A stretch of 64,000 nucleotides of DNA from Leptolyngbya sp. FACHB-321 (GTDB taxonomy: Bacteria > Cyanobacteriota > Cyanobacteriia > Leptolyngbyales > Leptolyngbyaceae). Both the position numbers and the translations under genes were made by a program. The stretch spans positions 1 to 64,000 of the forward strand of contig NZ_JACJPI010000041.1 in the NCBI RefSeq assembly GCF_014695975.1, written 5' to 3'. This document shows positions 38,883-47,547 of this stretch, in pieces (position 1 is the first letter of the stretch; the number at the start of each line of letters is the position of its first letter). Below the pieces are notes generated by a model. That model was not told where the DNA came from, did not search any database, and worked only from the letters and a program-made list of their open reading frames with translations.

Positions 38883-39695
38883 TCACTCTACAGCCACCAC
38901 CTGTAACAACTCGCTACTATAAAACAACGTCGCTTCATCCAGAGCCACTGTACTCTCTGGCATGGGCGACTCACTCCGTTGCAACGTGTACCCACTATCG
39001 CCCAACAGCAAGGCTAACCACACTTCCACTAAGGGCACCTGTAACGACTGCTGTAAAGCCATTAAAGGCAGTCCCTTCACCTGGTCTCGCTGCTCCATAG
39101 AGAGTGATCGCATGGCTTGAGACACCTGACGTGACCACAATGGTATATTCTCTCCATGCGAGAGCGACTTAATCGACGCCATGACCTCAGACTCGGAAAG
39201 CGGTGCAGTCGGCGTTTCAGGCAGTTCTGTGTCACTACCACCAGGGAGCATGTCACCCAAAAGTCCCTCAAGGATTGCTTCCCCTCCCGCTTCATCGAAT
39301 GCAGAATCGGGGCTAGTGGGGGACTTGCGTTGAAATGGGTAAAACAGAGGGTCAGGCGTAGTGTCCAGTAGGTCAGACAGCTCTAAGCGCTGCGACTGCA
39401 CGAACAGGTCAGGGTCATTGCTAAAGTCGAGAATTGGGTCAGTCGGACGGTGCCAAGACTCCCAGGACTCAATCAGGAGCGTCGCCCGGTTCTCTACCAC
39501 ACCTGCAAGTTGGTCAAAGACCAGACCCGCGATCGCCAGTTGGTCTGAAAGGGGTAACGGGGCGATCGCCTGAGCCAAAAAACCAAGCAGTGGTGAGAGT
39601 GCTAATGACTCCGGGTAACGCACCACCTGATCGAGCGCTTGCCACAAGTCAGAAAGGCTTGGAACCGGTTGGTTGTCATCGTCTACTGGCACCAT
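38883..39695 (-). CDS. hypothetical protein
   Basis: 270-aa ORF, acidic, no recognised family. Confidence 0.6.
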   Translation of the reverse strand: MVPVDDDNQPVPSLSDLWQALDQVVRYPESLALSPLLGFLAQAIAPLPLSDQLAIAGLVFDQLAGVVENRATLLIESWESWHRPTDPILDFSNDPDLFVQSQRLELSDLLDTTPDPLFYPFQRKSPTSPDSAFDEAGGEAILEGLLGDMLPGGSDTELPETPTAPLSESEVMASIKSLSHGENIPLWSRQVSQAMRSLSMEQRDQVKGLPLMALQQSLQVPLVEVWLALLLGDSGYTLQRSESPMPESTVALDEATLFYSSELLQVVAVE

Positions 39696-39715
39696 ATAAA
39701 CCTTACTTAGAGTCC

Positions 39716-40381
39716 CTACGGTTCGGGGTGCAACGGACAGGGACGTAACGGGCAGCGGTCGGGCATGAGTTCCACTTCGTCCCGAAAGTGCCGCACTTTA
39801 GACCCTGCTAGCGTACTAAATTCCTGAAGGACGTGCAGCAACGTTTCCTTAATTTGCACAGCACCGCCGCCAGTCACATGGAAACAGGCACGAGCACGAC
39901 GGTGATCACCAATCCACAGTTCAGCCGCGATCGCATGGACAGGCGCATCTTTCGCACGACGGTACCAGTAGAGGTATGCATGAGGAGTCGCAGCGTCAAA
40001 GGTAGGCACCGTCACGGTTTCAGTCCGTTTGGAGCGTGAACGACGGGGGGCAGCGACTACTGCTTCACCGGGATGGAAGTCGCGCTGAAGCTGAAGGGTG
40101 GAGGATGCTCCCAAGGAAGACACAGCAGGCGCTTGTCCCTTTTGTTGGCGCCTGCGCTGCTTCCGCACCTGATTAAACATGGGCGCGTTGCGGTGGTAGT
40201 GCCTGCGGTTGTCGCAGGTTTTGACTTTCCAGCACTGCACCCCAGTCCCCTCAGGGCCATGTAAAGCGATCGCCTCATCACGCGAGAGCTTAGCACATTG
40301 CACACAAAGGGGATTGGCAGACGGCGGCATCGGGGTTTGCGGTGTTAAAAGCGTGCCCTCAGTGTACCTCACGCACTCCAA
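39716..40381 (-). CDS. hypothetical plasmid protein with Cys-rich N-terminus
   Basis: MPPSANPLCVQCAKLSRDEAIALHGPEGTGVQCWKVKTCDNRRHYHRN... Confidence 0.6.
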   Translation of the reverse strand: MECVRYTEGTLLTPQTPMPPSANPLCVQCAKLSRDEAIALHGPEGTGVQCWKVKTCDNRRHYHRNAPMFNQVRKQRRRQQKGQAPAVSSLGASSTLQLQRDFHPGEAVVAAPRRSRSKRTETVTVPTFDAATPHAYLYWYRRAKDAPVHAIAAELWIGDHRRARACFHVTGGGAVQIKETLLHVLQEFSTLAGSKVRHFRDEVELMPDRCPLRPCPLHPEP

Positions 40382-40492
40382 TCCGACAACAATTTCATGC
40401 TTCTGAAGGACTTTGAAGGCTGTAAACCTTTGCTGGTTAAGCTTTTACCGTTTGCAATCGCTAATTGCCTGAATGTTGTCGGATTAAGAGCC

Positions 40493-40521
40493 ATATAAGA
40501 TATTAATCACATATCTTATAT
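40493..40521. promoter_or_regulatory. perfect 11-bp inverted repeat, candidate operator
   Basis: atataagatat-taatcac-atatcttatat. Confidence 0.6.
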
Positions 40522-40911
40522 AAGCTGTGTGTTGAGTTTAAGGGGCCAAACGCGACCCCCCGCGCTGAGCTGCTTTACCGTTTGGGTTGAGATAAGTGTC
40601 GGGCAACCGTTATGCTCTGAAAGAATAATAAAATAGAGACTTGAGCGGAAGGCAGACCACAACGCCAAGGGGCAGCTTTACACACCCGCTTAGGCATTGG
40701 CCTGGAGTTCTCTCACCGCGGACCTTCTTACTAGAGGACAAATCAGCAGCTACCAGCCGAGAGAAACCCGTTTCCCAGAGAGCAAGGCGCTCCTACCAAC
40801 CCAATGCAGCAGTAAGCCTGTCCCAGTCTCTCCCCCAACCACCTTTTGACGAAGGCGTGACCTCTGAGCGAACACAGCTCTCCCCTGTCACAAGCCAACT
40901 ATACTGACAGT

Positions 40912-41601
40912 ATGAGGGCTGGTCGTAGCTTTACCAAGGAGCAACAAATGCCGATCATTAACCCCAACGAACCGTACACCTTTCGCAAGTACTTTGACTT
41001 AAAGATTGACCCGATCGACCTGGCCCTGTACTTTGAGTACGACTACCAGAAGCAGCGGTTGAGTTTGCCCCAGGCAACCGTAAGTTTCGATGCTGCCCAG
41101 CTCACCGAGCGGATTGAACGGACATTACCCCGAATTCTGTCGAGCAATGAACAGACGAAGCGGGAAATGCTGGTATCACCCATTTTACGCAGCATCCTGG
41201 AACACACAGCTGTCCAGATCCGTATTGAGTACCCCCTGAAGGTGACTGAGCAATTGCAAGGGGTGGTGGACTACCTGCTGTCTGTACATAACTTAAGCCA
41301 ATTGGTCGTGATTGAAGCCAAAAACGACGACCTGGACTATGGCTTTACTCAATTGCTGGCGGAAATGATTGCCCTCGATCAGTGGGAGCGTTCGCCTAAT
41401 GTGACGGCTCAATCTACCCTGTTAGGAGCCGTGACGACTGGGAGCGTGTGGCAGTTCGCCACATTGAACCGACAGACCAAGCAACTGGTACAGGGGGTGA
41501 ATATCTATAAAGTCCCTGAAGAACTGGACGTGGTTATAGGGATTTTGTTGTACCCACTGACACAACCCCAAACTGCCACTAAGACAGGAGTTGCACCTTA
41601 G
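40912..41601 (+). CDS. PD-(D/E)XK nuclease-like hypothetical protein
   Basis: LQGVVDYLLSVHNLSQLVVIEAKNDDLDYGFTQLLAEMIAL; likely start MPIINPNEPYTF at 40948. Confidence 0.6.
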   Translation: MRAGRSFTKEQQMPIINPNEPYTFRKYFDLKIDPIDLALYFEYDYQKQRLSLPQATVSFDAAQLTERIERTLPRILSSNEQTKREMLVSPILRSILEHTAVQIRIEYPLKVTEQLQGVVDYLLSVHNLSQLVVIEAKNDDLDYGFTQLLAEMIALDQWERSPNVTAQSTLLGAVTTGSVWQFATLNRQTKQLVQGVNIYKVPEELDVVIGILLYPLTQPQTATKTGVAP

Positions 41602-42010
41602 TATGAAGTGTAGTATGAAGTGTTCACAGCATGTAGGCACAGCCTGTCTTGCGCTGCCTCTCAAAACAGGTACGAGTCACTAGAGTAGAGTAATTTGAAA
41701 CATGTAGTGTGCTCTCTAGACTTCGGCTTAGGAGCTTTCTCCTCAGGGCGGTGGTGTTAAGTTCCAGCAAGACCAGAACCAAAAAGTTTTGCGAACGTTT
41801 GCAGTTTTTTAGCGTTTTGCCTCAACGCTGTCAGGAAGGACGGCAAGACTTGGGCAAGACGACAGCGCAGAGAAGCCAGCAGGAAATCTCTAGTTACGAG
41901 TGAGCCATGACAACTGAAGACAGTTCTCCTCTACCCGTCCTTCTGTAACGGCTTACCCAAAACGAGGTTTGAGGTACAGAGAGGCAGCTTAAGGCGGTAT
42001 GAAAAGCTTT

Positions 42011-42170
42011 GGGCTGTTTTGGGCAAAACAGGGCAAAAACGGGAAAAATTGGGACAGGTTGGGGTGAAGCGGGAAATCAAAGGCAAAAACGGGACAAGTT
42101 GGGGCAAAACGGGACACGTTGGGACACGTTGGGATACGTTGGGACAAGGCGGGACAGGATGGGCAAAAAC
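42011..42170 (-). repeat. 10-bp phased degenerate iteron array 1 (GGG orientation on +)
   Basis: 16 consecutive decamers; 15 begin GGG and one (42081) begins AGG: gggctgtttt gggcaaaaca gggcaaaaac gggaaaaatt gggacaggtt ... gggacacgtt gggacacgtt gggatacgtt gggacaaggc gggacaggat gggcaaaaac. Confidence 0.92.
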
Positions 42171-42270
42171 ACAAACCGGGCAAGGTGAAACAGAACGCGT
42201 ATACTAGCTTCAGAGTGACTTCCCGCTTGCCCGCTGCCCTCTCTTCCATGCTTTCTCTGTCTAGCAGACC

Positions 42271-43440
42271 ATGCAGTTTGACCGCAAGCCTTTACCTGAT
42301 ATTGTCATTGAGGTGTTCCCGTTTAAGCCGGTTGCGCCCACAGTCAACGTGCCCAAACAGCGAGGTCGTCCCCCGTTACCCGTCCCAGCAGTAGACGACC
42401 CCCGGTTGCATATTGTGGAGACTTGGTTAGCCAGTGAAAGCTTAAAACCCAATAGCCGTAAAGCCTATGCAAGGGAGTTGAAACGGTTTCTGGTATGGAG
42501 TGATCGCGCCCTAGAGGAGTTTACTCAGGCAGACATAGCCCTCTACAAAGACGATCTGAAGTCGGTGAAAGCAGAAGACGGGGAAACGAGTGTAAATAGT
42601 GTCAATGTGGCACTGACTGCACTGCGGAGCTTCTTTAACTGGTACTGTGCGCAAGCTATAGAAGTGGGACAGTCCGCCCGAGTGAACCCCACGTTGGGAG
42701 TAAAGTTTGAACGCGTACCGCTACCACCACCTAAGGACGTGAGTCAGACAGCATTGGAGTGGTTAAACACTGCATTGGAGTACACACAGGAAACCCAGTC
42801 GCGCGATCGGGCAATGGTACAGGTGTTGTGTCATGGACTAAGAGCTGGTGAACTGGTGAGCCTGAATGTGGGCAGTTATGACGGGAGACGACTGCATATT
42901 GCACACACGAAGACCAACGAACCGCGCACGGTGCCGCTATGTGATGCAGGGAGATCTGCACTGAATCAATATCTGGAAGGGAGAGCTATAGACGGGGAGA
43001 CATTGACCCCAGAACGGCCGCTCATGCACTCGTTGAGTCGTAGTGAGCGGTTGAGTTACCACGGGGTTTACCAAGCAGTGAAGCGGTTGGGGATGTTGGC
43101 GGCACAATTGAGCTTAAAGGACTGGCTGAGTCAGCAGTCAGAAGAGGCAAGGCACGTGAGAGAGGGAGTGCAGGCATTGAACGCGGAGTCACTGTTGTCG
43201 CTAGCGCCTGTACTGCCTTATGGGGTGTGGGCAGTAGCGTCTGAGTTGGTGCAACTCCACCCCCACCAGTTACGGCATACGTATGCAACGGGGTTGTTCC
43301 GGCAGGGATTAGACCCCACTCATGCTCGCAGGCTGTTAGGACATAGTTCTGAACAGACCACGAGACGGTATACGCAGGCGGTAGAGGCAGAGGCGGCAGA
43401 GGCGGCCTATTATCGGTTGATTGGAGAGACGGTGGAGTAG
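42271..43440 (+). CDS. tyrosine recombinase/integrase
   Basis: SAM-like core-binding N-domain; catalytic HPHQLRHTYATGLFRQGLDPTHARRLLGHSSEQTTRRYTQ. Confidence 0.92.
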   Translation: MQFDRKPLPDIVIEVFPFKPVAPTVNVPKQRGRPPLPVPAVDDPRLHIVETWLASESLKPNSRKAYARELKRFLVWSDRALEEFTQADIALYKDDLKSVKAEDGETSVNSVNVALTALRSFFNWYCAQAIEVGQSARVNPTLGVKFERVPLPPPKDVSQTALEWLNTALEYTQETQSRDRAMVQVLCHGLRAGELVSLNVGSYDGRRLHIAHTKTNEPRTVPLCDAGRSALNQYLEGRAIDGETLTPERPLMHSLSRSERLSYHGVYQAVKRLGMLAAQLSLKDWLSQQSEEARHVREGVQALNAESLLSLAPVLPYGVWAVASELVQLHPHQLRHTYATGLFRQGLDPTHARRLLGHSSEQTTRRYTQAVEAEAAEAAYYRLIGETVE

Positions 43441-43563
43441 GGAAAGAGCAGTCTTTACTTGAACCGAGGCCGGTAAGCTGTACCTTCCGCTCTCCCCCTC
43501 TTCTCTTTCCCCACATAAGTACAGCACTTTTTAGTGTATTTGTACTAGAAAAACCTTGAAGCC

Positions 43564-44055
43564 ATGTTAATCTTACGGTCAACCCTCAATAGGGTTGCAG
43601 TCGGTCCTGCTCGTGTTGCCGCCCGTCTGGCACTGGCACTGATTCTGCCTTTAAACTATTTGTCTACTTTATCGATGCCAGCGAGAGCGCAACAAACTGT
43701 TCCAGCAGCGGTTGCAGCTTGTGCCGCTCAACCAGAAATCTGCGGACTTGTGGTAGTCGGTTTCGGAGTCTGGTATGTGTATTGGCGAGGCCGTCCACCA
43801 GAATACTGTACCTTTGCTACCTGCGAGGTCTTACGGCAGCCGTTACGGATTGATGACCCAGACCAGCCGATTGAGTCCCAAATCATTGATTATGTTTGGG
43901 GTAATAATGCCACAGAGGCGGAACAAAACTGCAAACGCCTTGCTGCACAAGCAGGGTTGCGGTACGTCAAGGTCAGACGCACGAGTCAAAAGGGCAAACG
44001 CTGGGAATGCCACGTTGACAACCATCCTGAGACTACTCCCCACCGAGGACGCTAA
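43564..44055 (+). CDS. hypothetical protein with signal/TM N-terminus
   Basis: RLALALILPLNYLSTLSMPARAQQTVPAAVAACAAQPEICGLVVVGFGVWYVYW. Confidence 0.55.
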   Translation: MLILRSTLNRVAVGPARVAARLALALILPLNYLSTLSMPARAQQTVPAAVAACAAQPEICGLVVVGFGVWYVYWRGRPPEYCTFATCEVLRQPLRIDDPDQPIESQIIDYVWGNNATEAEQNCKRLAAQAGLRYVKVRRTSQKGKRWECHVDNHPETTPHRGR

Positions 44056-44056
44056 C

Positions 44057-44566
44057 ATGCACATTTTGCAATTCACGCTTTGCTACCCGCTTGGTGAGTG
44101 CCACCCTGACGCTTTGCTCGACATGCCGCCAGACGACGTGGAGTTGAGCGGCAACTATGAGCTTTATGAGTTTCAGACAGCCGCTCAAGTACCTGCTGTA
44201 GGAAAAGGGTGGGACTTTCCTGAATCGGGTGGGCGTTGGGTAATCACTAAAGTCGAGTCGTATGCACCCACGGTTCCCAACACGATCGACGGGTTTCACA
44301 CGGTGCTTTGTACCAGAGACGGTGTGCTTTTAGACCGTAAGGACAGTGACACTGACTACCGTGTGCTGGGTCTACGGCTGGACGGTGACACAATCTATGA
44401 ACGTGAGCCGGGACTGGCTGATTGGTGGGTCAGTTCAGCCCTGTCACTACCAAAACCCTCTAACGAGCAAACTATACACCTGTTTCAACCAGTTGAGGGA
44501 CGACCCGCATGTGGCTATGATCTCGTTGCCATTGTCCAAACACAAGGATCAACCGTCACTGCTTAA
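44057..44566 (+). CDS. hypothetical protein
   Basis: Start MHILQFTLCYPLGECHPDALLDMPPDDVELSGNYELYEF directly after the preceding stop; the ORF-track start (43775) overlaps the upstream gene. Confidence 0.6.
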   Translation: MHILQFTLCYPLGECHPDALLDMPPDDVELSGNYELYEFQTAAQVPAVGKGWDFPESGGRWVITKVESYAPTVPNTIDGFHTVLCTRDGVLLDRKDSDTDYRVLGLRLDGDTIYEREPGLADWWVSSALSLPKPSNEQTIHLFQPVEGRPACGYDLVAIVQTQGSTVTA

Positions 44567-44890
44567 GGCTGTTTGAGTGCTGTGTAGTTACGTTTAGCAC
44601 CAGCACTAGACAGACAATCCAAAACAAAGCTATTCCACGAGAAAGATCGGGTCGGGTGGCAAACTCTCCCTCCCCCCTCCTAGGCAGTGAAGCAGAGCCG
44701 CAGCAAGGTAACGCTCATTCACCGCAGGACTAACAAGTTCTGCCAAAAAGTCGTGTAGCGAAGTGAACGGTGTACAACTTTTAGTGGGGTCTGCTCAACC
44801 ACAGTACCTTTGACGCCTATGCCCTGATCGCGGTCTAAACAACAGGTCTGCCAACATCGCTCATTCATACCAATTGCTTAGAGCTAAATC

Positions 44891-45040
44891 GGGAAAAATC
44901 GGGACAGTCTCGGACAAAACTGGGATTAAATGGGAAGCAATGGGCATGAACGGGCAAAATTGGGACGCTCCGGGGTAATTTGGGTCGATGCGGGGCAAAT
45001 GGGGCACTGTTGGGACGGTTTAGGCAAAACCGGGCGAATT
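44891..45040 (-). repeat. 10-bp phased degenerate iteron array 2 (GGG orientation on +)
   Basis: gggaaaaatc gggacagtct cggacaaaact gggattaaat gggaagcaat gggcatgaac gggcaaaatt gggacgctcc ggggtaattt gggtcgatgc ... Confidence 0.9.
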
Positions 45041-45328
45041 GGAAACTTTACTAACTGTCCATAGGGGGTTGGTTAATTCCTACTGCACTTGTCTAGCAAG
45101 CGTTGAGGATAGGTAAAAACATCATTGTTGAGATAGTAAGTCAGCTGACGACTCGGCTCAGACTTACCAACGCCCCTTGTGTACGAGTTGCTGGACTTTA
45201 GCCGCTAGAAAGCTGACCGATCAATCAGGGAGCTGAGGGTGCGACGCAAGCTGCTATAGAAAACCAGCGTGAGAACCCCGGTCTTTCAAGCCGGGGATGA
45301 AACGCCGCCGCAGCTTTGAAGCTGCCAG

Positions 45329-45742
45329 TTACTTGCCGTTCTGAGATTCAATGTACTGCTTAACAATGGTGGTGGAAACATTGCCCACTGAGCCAACAAA
45401 ATAGCTTGGAGTCCAGGTAGAGGGCAGCTTTTTCAGCCATTCGAACTCTAGCCGCAAGTTGTGAGAAAGCCTGCCCTTAGACCGATGGGCTACCTTTGCC
45501 GCTGAATCGTTGACCGTGACGTTGACCAATAGGTGCACATGGTCAGGTTGAACCCCCAGAGAGAGGATGCGCCAACGGTTTTCGACTGCCACAGCAAAGA
45601 TGATTTCTTGAGCACGGTCAACGATGCCTTTGACGAGTACAGGTCTGCGACGTTTGGGTACAAAAACGAAGTGAAAGTTAATCAGTGAAACCGAGTTCCC
45701 TTCGTGCCTGTACTCATGATCTTTCGCCAAAAGTTTAGCCAT
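45329..45742 (-). CDS. tnpA: IS200/IS605 HUH transposase TnpA
   Basis: SLINFHFVFVPKRRRPVLV...RILSLGVQPDHVHLLVNV (HUH = HVH)...SYFVGSVGNVSTTIVKQYIESQ. Confidence 0.9.
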   Translation of the reverse strand: MAKLLAKDHEYRHEGNSVSLINFHFVFVPKRRRPVLVKGIVDRAQEIIFAVAVENRWRILSLGVQPDHVHLLVNVTVNDSAAKVAHRSKGRLSHNLRLEFEWLKKLPSTWTPSYFVGSVGNVSTTIVKQYIESQNGK

Positions 45743-45801
45743 GCTTCACACTTTTATCTTTTGCTGGGTGCTAGTGTAACAACAGTTATGAGGTAGTACG
45801 T

Positions 45802-47079
45802 TTGTTTGGTTGTCAACCCATACTGATCGAATCAAACCCAGTCTTGGAGTTCGTTTGTAGTGAAGCAAATAAGCTCACAAACCAGGGCCTTTATTACGCT
45901 TGGCAGTGGTATTTCAAGACGGGCAAATATGTCAGTAAGTTTGACCTAAACTACCAGTACAAACCGAGCAAGCATTTTGCCGCGTTAGCAGCACAGGCAG
46001 CGCAGCAGGTATTAGGCTCAGTCTACGAAGCGTTCAAGTCCTACCGTGAGCTATTGAAGCTCTGGAGAGCGGGTGAGCTAGCCGATAAGCCCAAGTTGCC
46101 CAACTACCGGACGAAAGGTGGTTTAGCGGTTGTCTCGTACCCCAAACAGGCAATCAAGCTAGTTGATGGGCAGGTACGTTTACCGTTAGGCAATCAAATC
46201 AAGGCGTGGTTTGACTTGGATTGCTTCATGGTGCCAATGCCAAGCAACCTGAAGTTTGAGGACATTAAGGAAGTGCGGCTACTGCCACGCAACGGGTGCT
46301 TCTACGCTGAGTTTGTCTACCGTCTGCCTCAGTTCAAGGTTGAGGTTGATTTCAGTAAGGCGTTGGGGATTGATTCTGGCTTGCATAACTGGCTGACGTG
46401 TATCTCCAATATAGGCACTAGCTTTATTGTGGATGGCTTGCAGCTCAAGTCGGTGAACCGCTGGTATAACAAGCAGATTTCAACCGTGAAGGAAGGTCAG
46501 CCGCAAGGTTTCTGGTCGAAGCGCTTAGCAGGCATCACCGAAACACGCAACCGACAAATGCGCGATGCCATTAATAAAGCAGCACGATTAGTGCTTGACC
46601 ACTGCCTTGAGCATAGTATCGGTACGGTCGTGTTTGGGTGGAACAAGGGGCAAAGACAAGCAGTCAATTTGGGGCATCAGACCAACCAAAAGTTTGTGCA
46701 GATTCCCACAGCGCGACTCAAAGACCGTATCGCTCAACTGTGTGAGCAGTACGGCTTGCAGTTCGTGGAAACAGAGGAATCGTACACTTCAAAAGCTTCG
46801 TTTGTGGATGGCGATCAGCTACCTGTTTTCGGTGCAAAACCCGAAGGGTGGCAAGCTTCTGGCAAGCGAACGAAGCGCGGTTTGTACCGTACCGCAATGA
46901 ACTGGTACATCAACGCCGATTGCAACGGCGCTGCCAACATTCTGCGTAAAGTAGCGACGATGCTTGGACTTGATCTGAGCGGAGTTGGTAGGGGGTCTTT
47001 GACTGCCCCCACTCGGATGCAAGTCTGGGTGACAGCTAAAAGGAGACGTGAAGCGGCATCTCTTCAGAGTGCCGCGTAA
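45802..47079 (+). CDS. tnpB: TnpB-like RNA-guided nuclease (OrfB), zinc-ribbon-less variant
   Basis: RuvC-I KALGIDSGLHNWLTC; RuvC-III ADCNGAANILRKV; region TEESYTSKASFVDGDQLPVFG...RGLYRTAMNWYINADCNGAANI lacks CxxC pairs. Confidence 0.88.
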   Translation: MFGCQPILIESNPVLEFVCSEANKLTNQGLYYAWQWYFKTGKYVSKFDLNYQYKPSKHFAALAAQAAQQVLGSVYEAFKSYRELLKLWRAGELADKPKLPNYRTKGGLAVVSYPKQAIKLVDGQVRLPLGNQIKAWFDLDCFMVPMPSNLKFEDIKEVRLLPRNGCFYAEFVYRLPQFKVEVDFSKALGIDSGLHNWLTCISNIGTSFIVDGLQLKSVNRWYNKQISTVKEGQPQGFWSKRLAGITETRNRQMRDAINKAARLVLDHCLEHSIGTVVFGWNKGQRQAVNLGHQTNQKFVQIPTARLKDRIAQLCEQYGLQFVETEESYTSKASFVDGDQLPVFGAKPEGWQASGKRTKRGLYRTAMNWYINADCNGAANILRKVATMLGLDLSGVGRGSLTAPTRMQVWVTAKRRREAASLQSAA

Positions 47080-47359
47080 CATCCGTTTAGAATCCCCGCG
47101 CATTGATGCCGGGGAGTAGTCAATCTTGCAGAGTCAGCACGAGCCGCCGCTGACTTTTCACGTGAAAAGACGCTACGTCATTTAGGTGCAGCGATCGCCA
47201 ACGCGCTGAACTAACAGACACAAGCACCAACGCCCTACTTAAAACGCAGTTCACAGGGTCGCTTTCTGGCAAACCATAGTAGAGAGCGCGAGCTTTTGCG
47301 TGTGCAACCCACAATTCTGCAAGGCAAAGTGATCAAAAGTGCTGCCTGCGTGTATAGTT

Positions 47360-47510
47360 GTCCCAAGTCGTCCCGTTTTACCCCGGAACATCCCCAACGT
47401 AACCTTGAATGTCCCAGAGTTTCCCATTCCGTCCCAAGTGTGGCTTCAAATTCCCCAATCAAACCCAGTCTGTCCCAGATAAGCCCAAGCTTGCCCTTAA
47501 CTGTCCCGGG
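47360..47510 (+). repeat. 10-bp phased degenerate iteron array 3 (CCC orientation), candidate parC
   Basis: ttgtcccaagtcgtcccgttttaccccggaacatccccaacgt...gtcccagagtttcccattccgtcccaagtg...gtctgtcccagataagcccaagcttgcccttaactgtccc; C-runs at about 10-bp steps. Confidence 0.9.
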
Positions 47511-47547
47511 CTGAACCACAAAGCCTGTTGAATCATTAGGAGTTTCC

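Larger units (their letters stand above)
45271..47118. mobile_element. IS200/IS605-family element (divergent tnpA/tnpB)
   Basis: Left subterminal hairpin ccccggtctttcaagccgggg (45276-45296), right hairpin ccccgcgcattgatgccgggg (47094-47114) bracketing HUH transposase and TnpB genes. Confidence 0.8.

Noticed and set aside
42011-42170. Decamer arrays as a CRISPR array
   Set aside because: Units are 10 bp and degenerate with no conserved 25-40 bp repeat or unique spacers, and no cas genes are nearby.
42271-43440. Tyrosine recombinase as the integron integrase of the 12-22 kb cassettes
   Set aside because: It is 20 kb away, no attI-like site or adjacent cassettes are seen, and I could not identify the IntI-specific extra domain.
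43022-43582. 186-aa minus ORF over the tyrosine recombinase 3' end
   Set aside because: Shadow of the integrase; Pro/Thr/Ser-rich low-complexity sequence.
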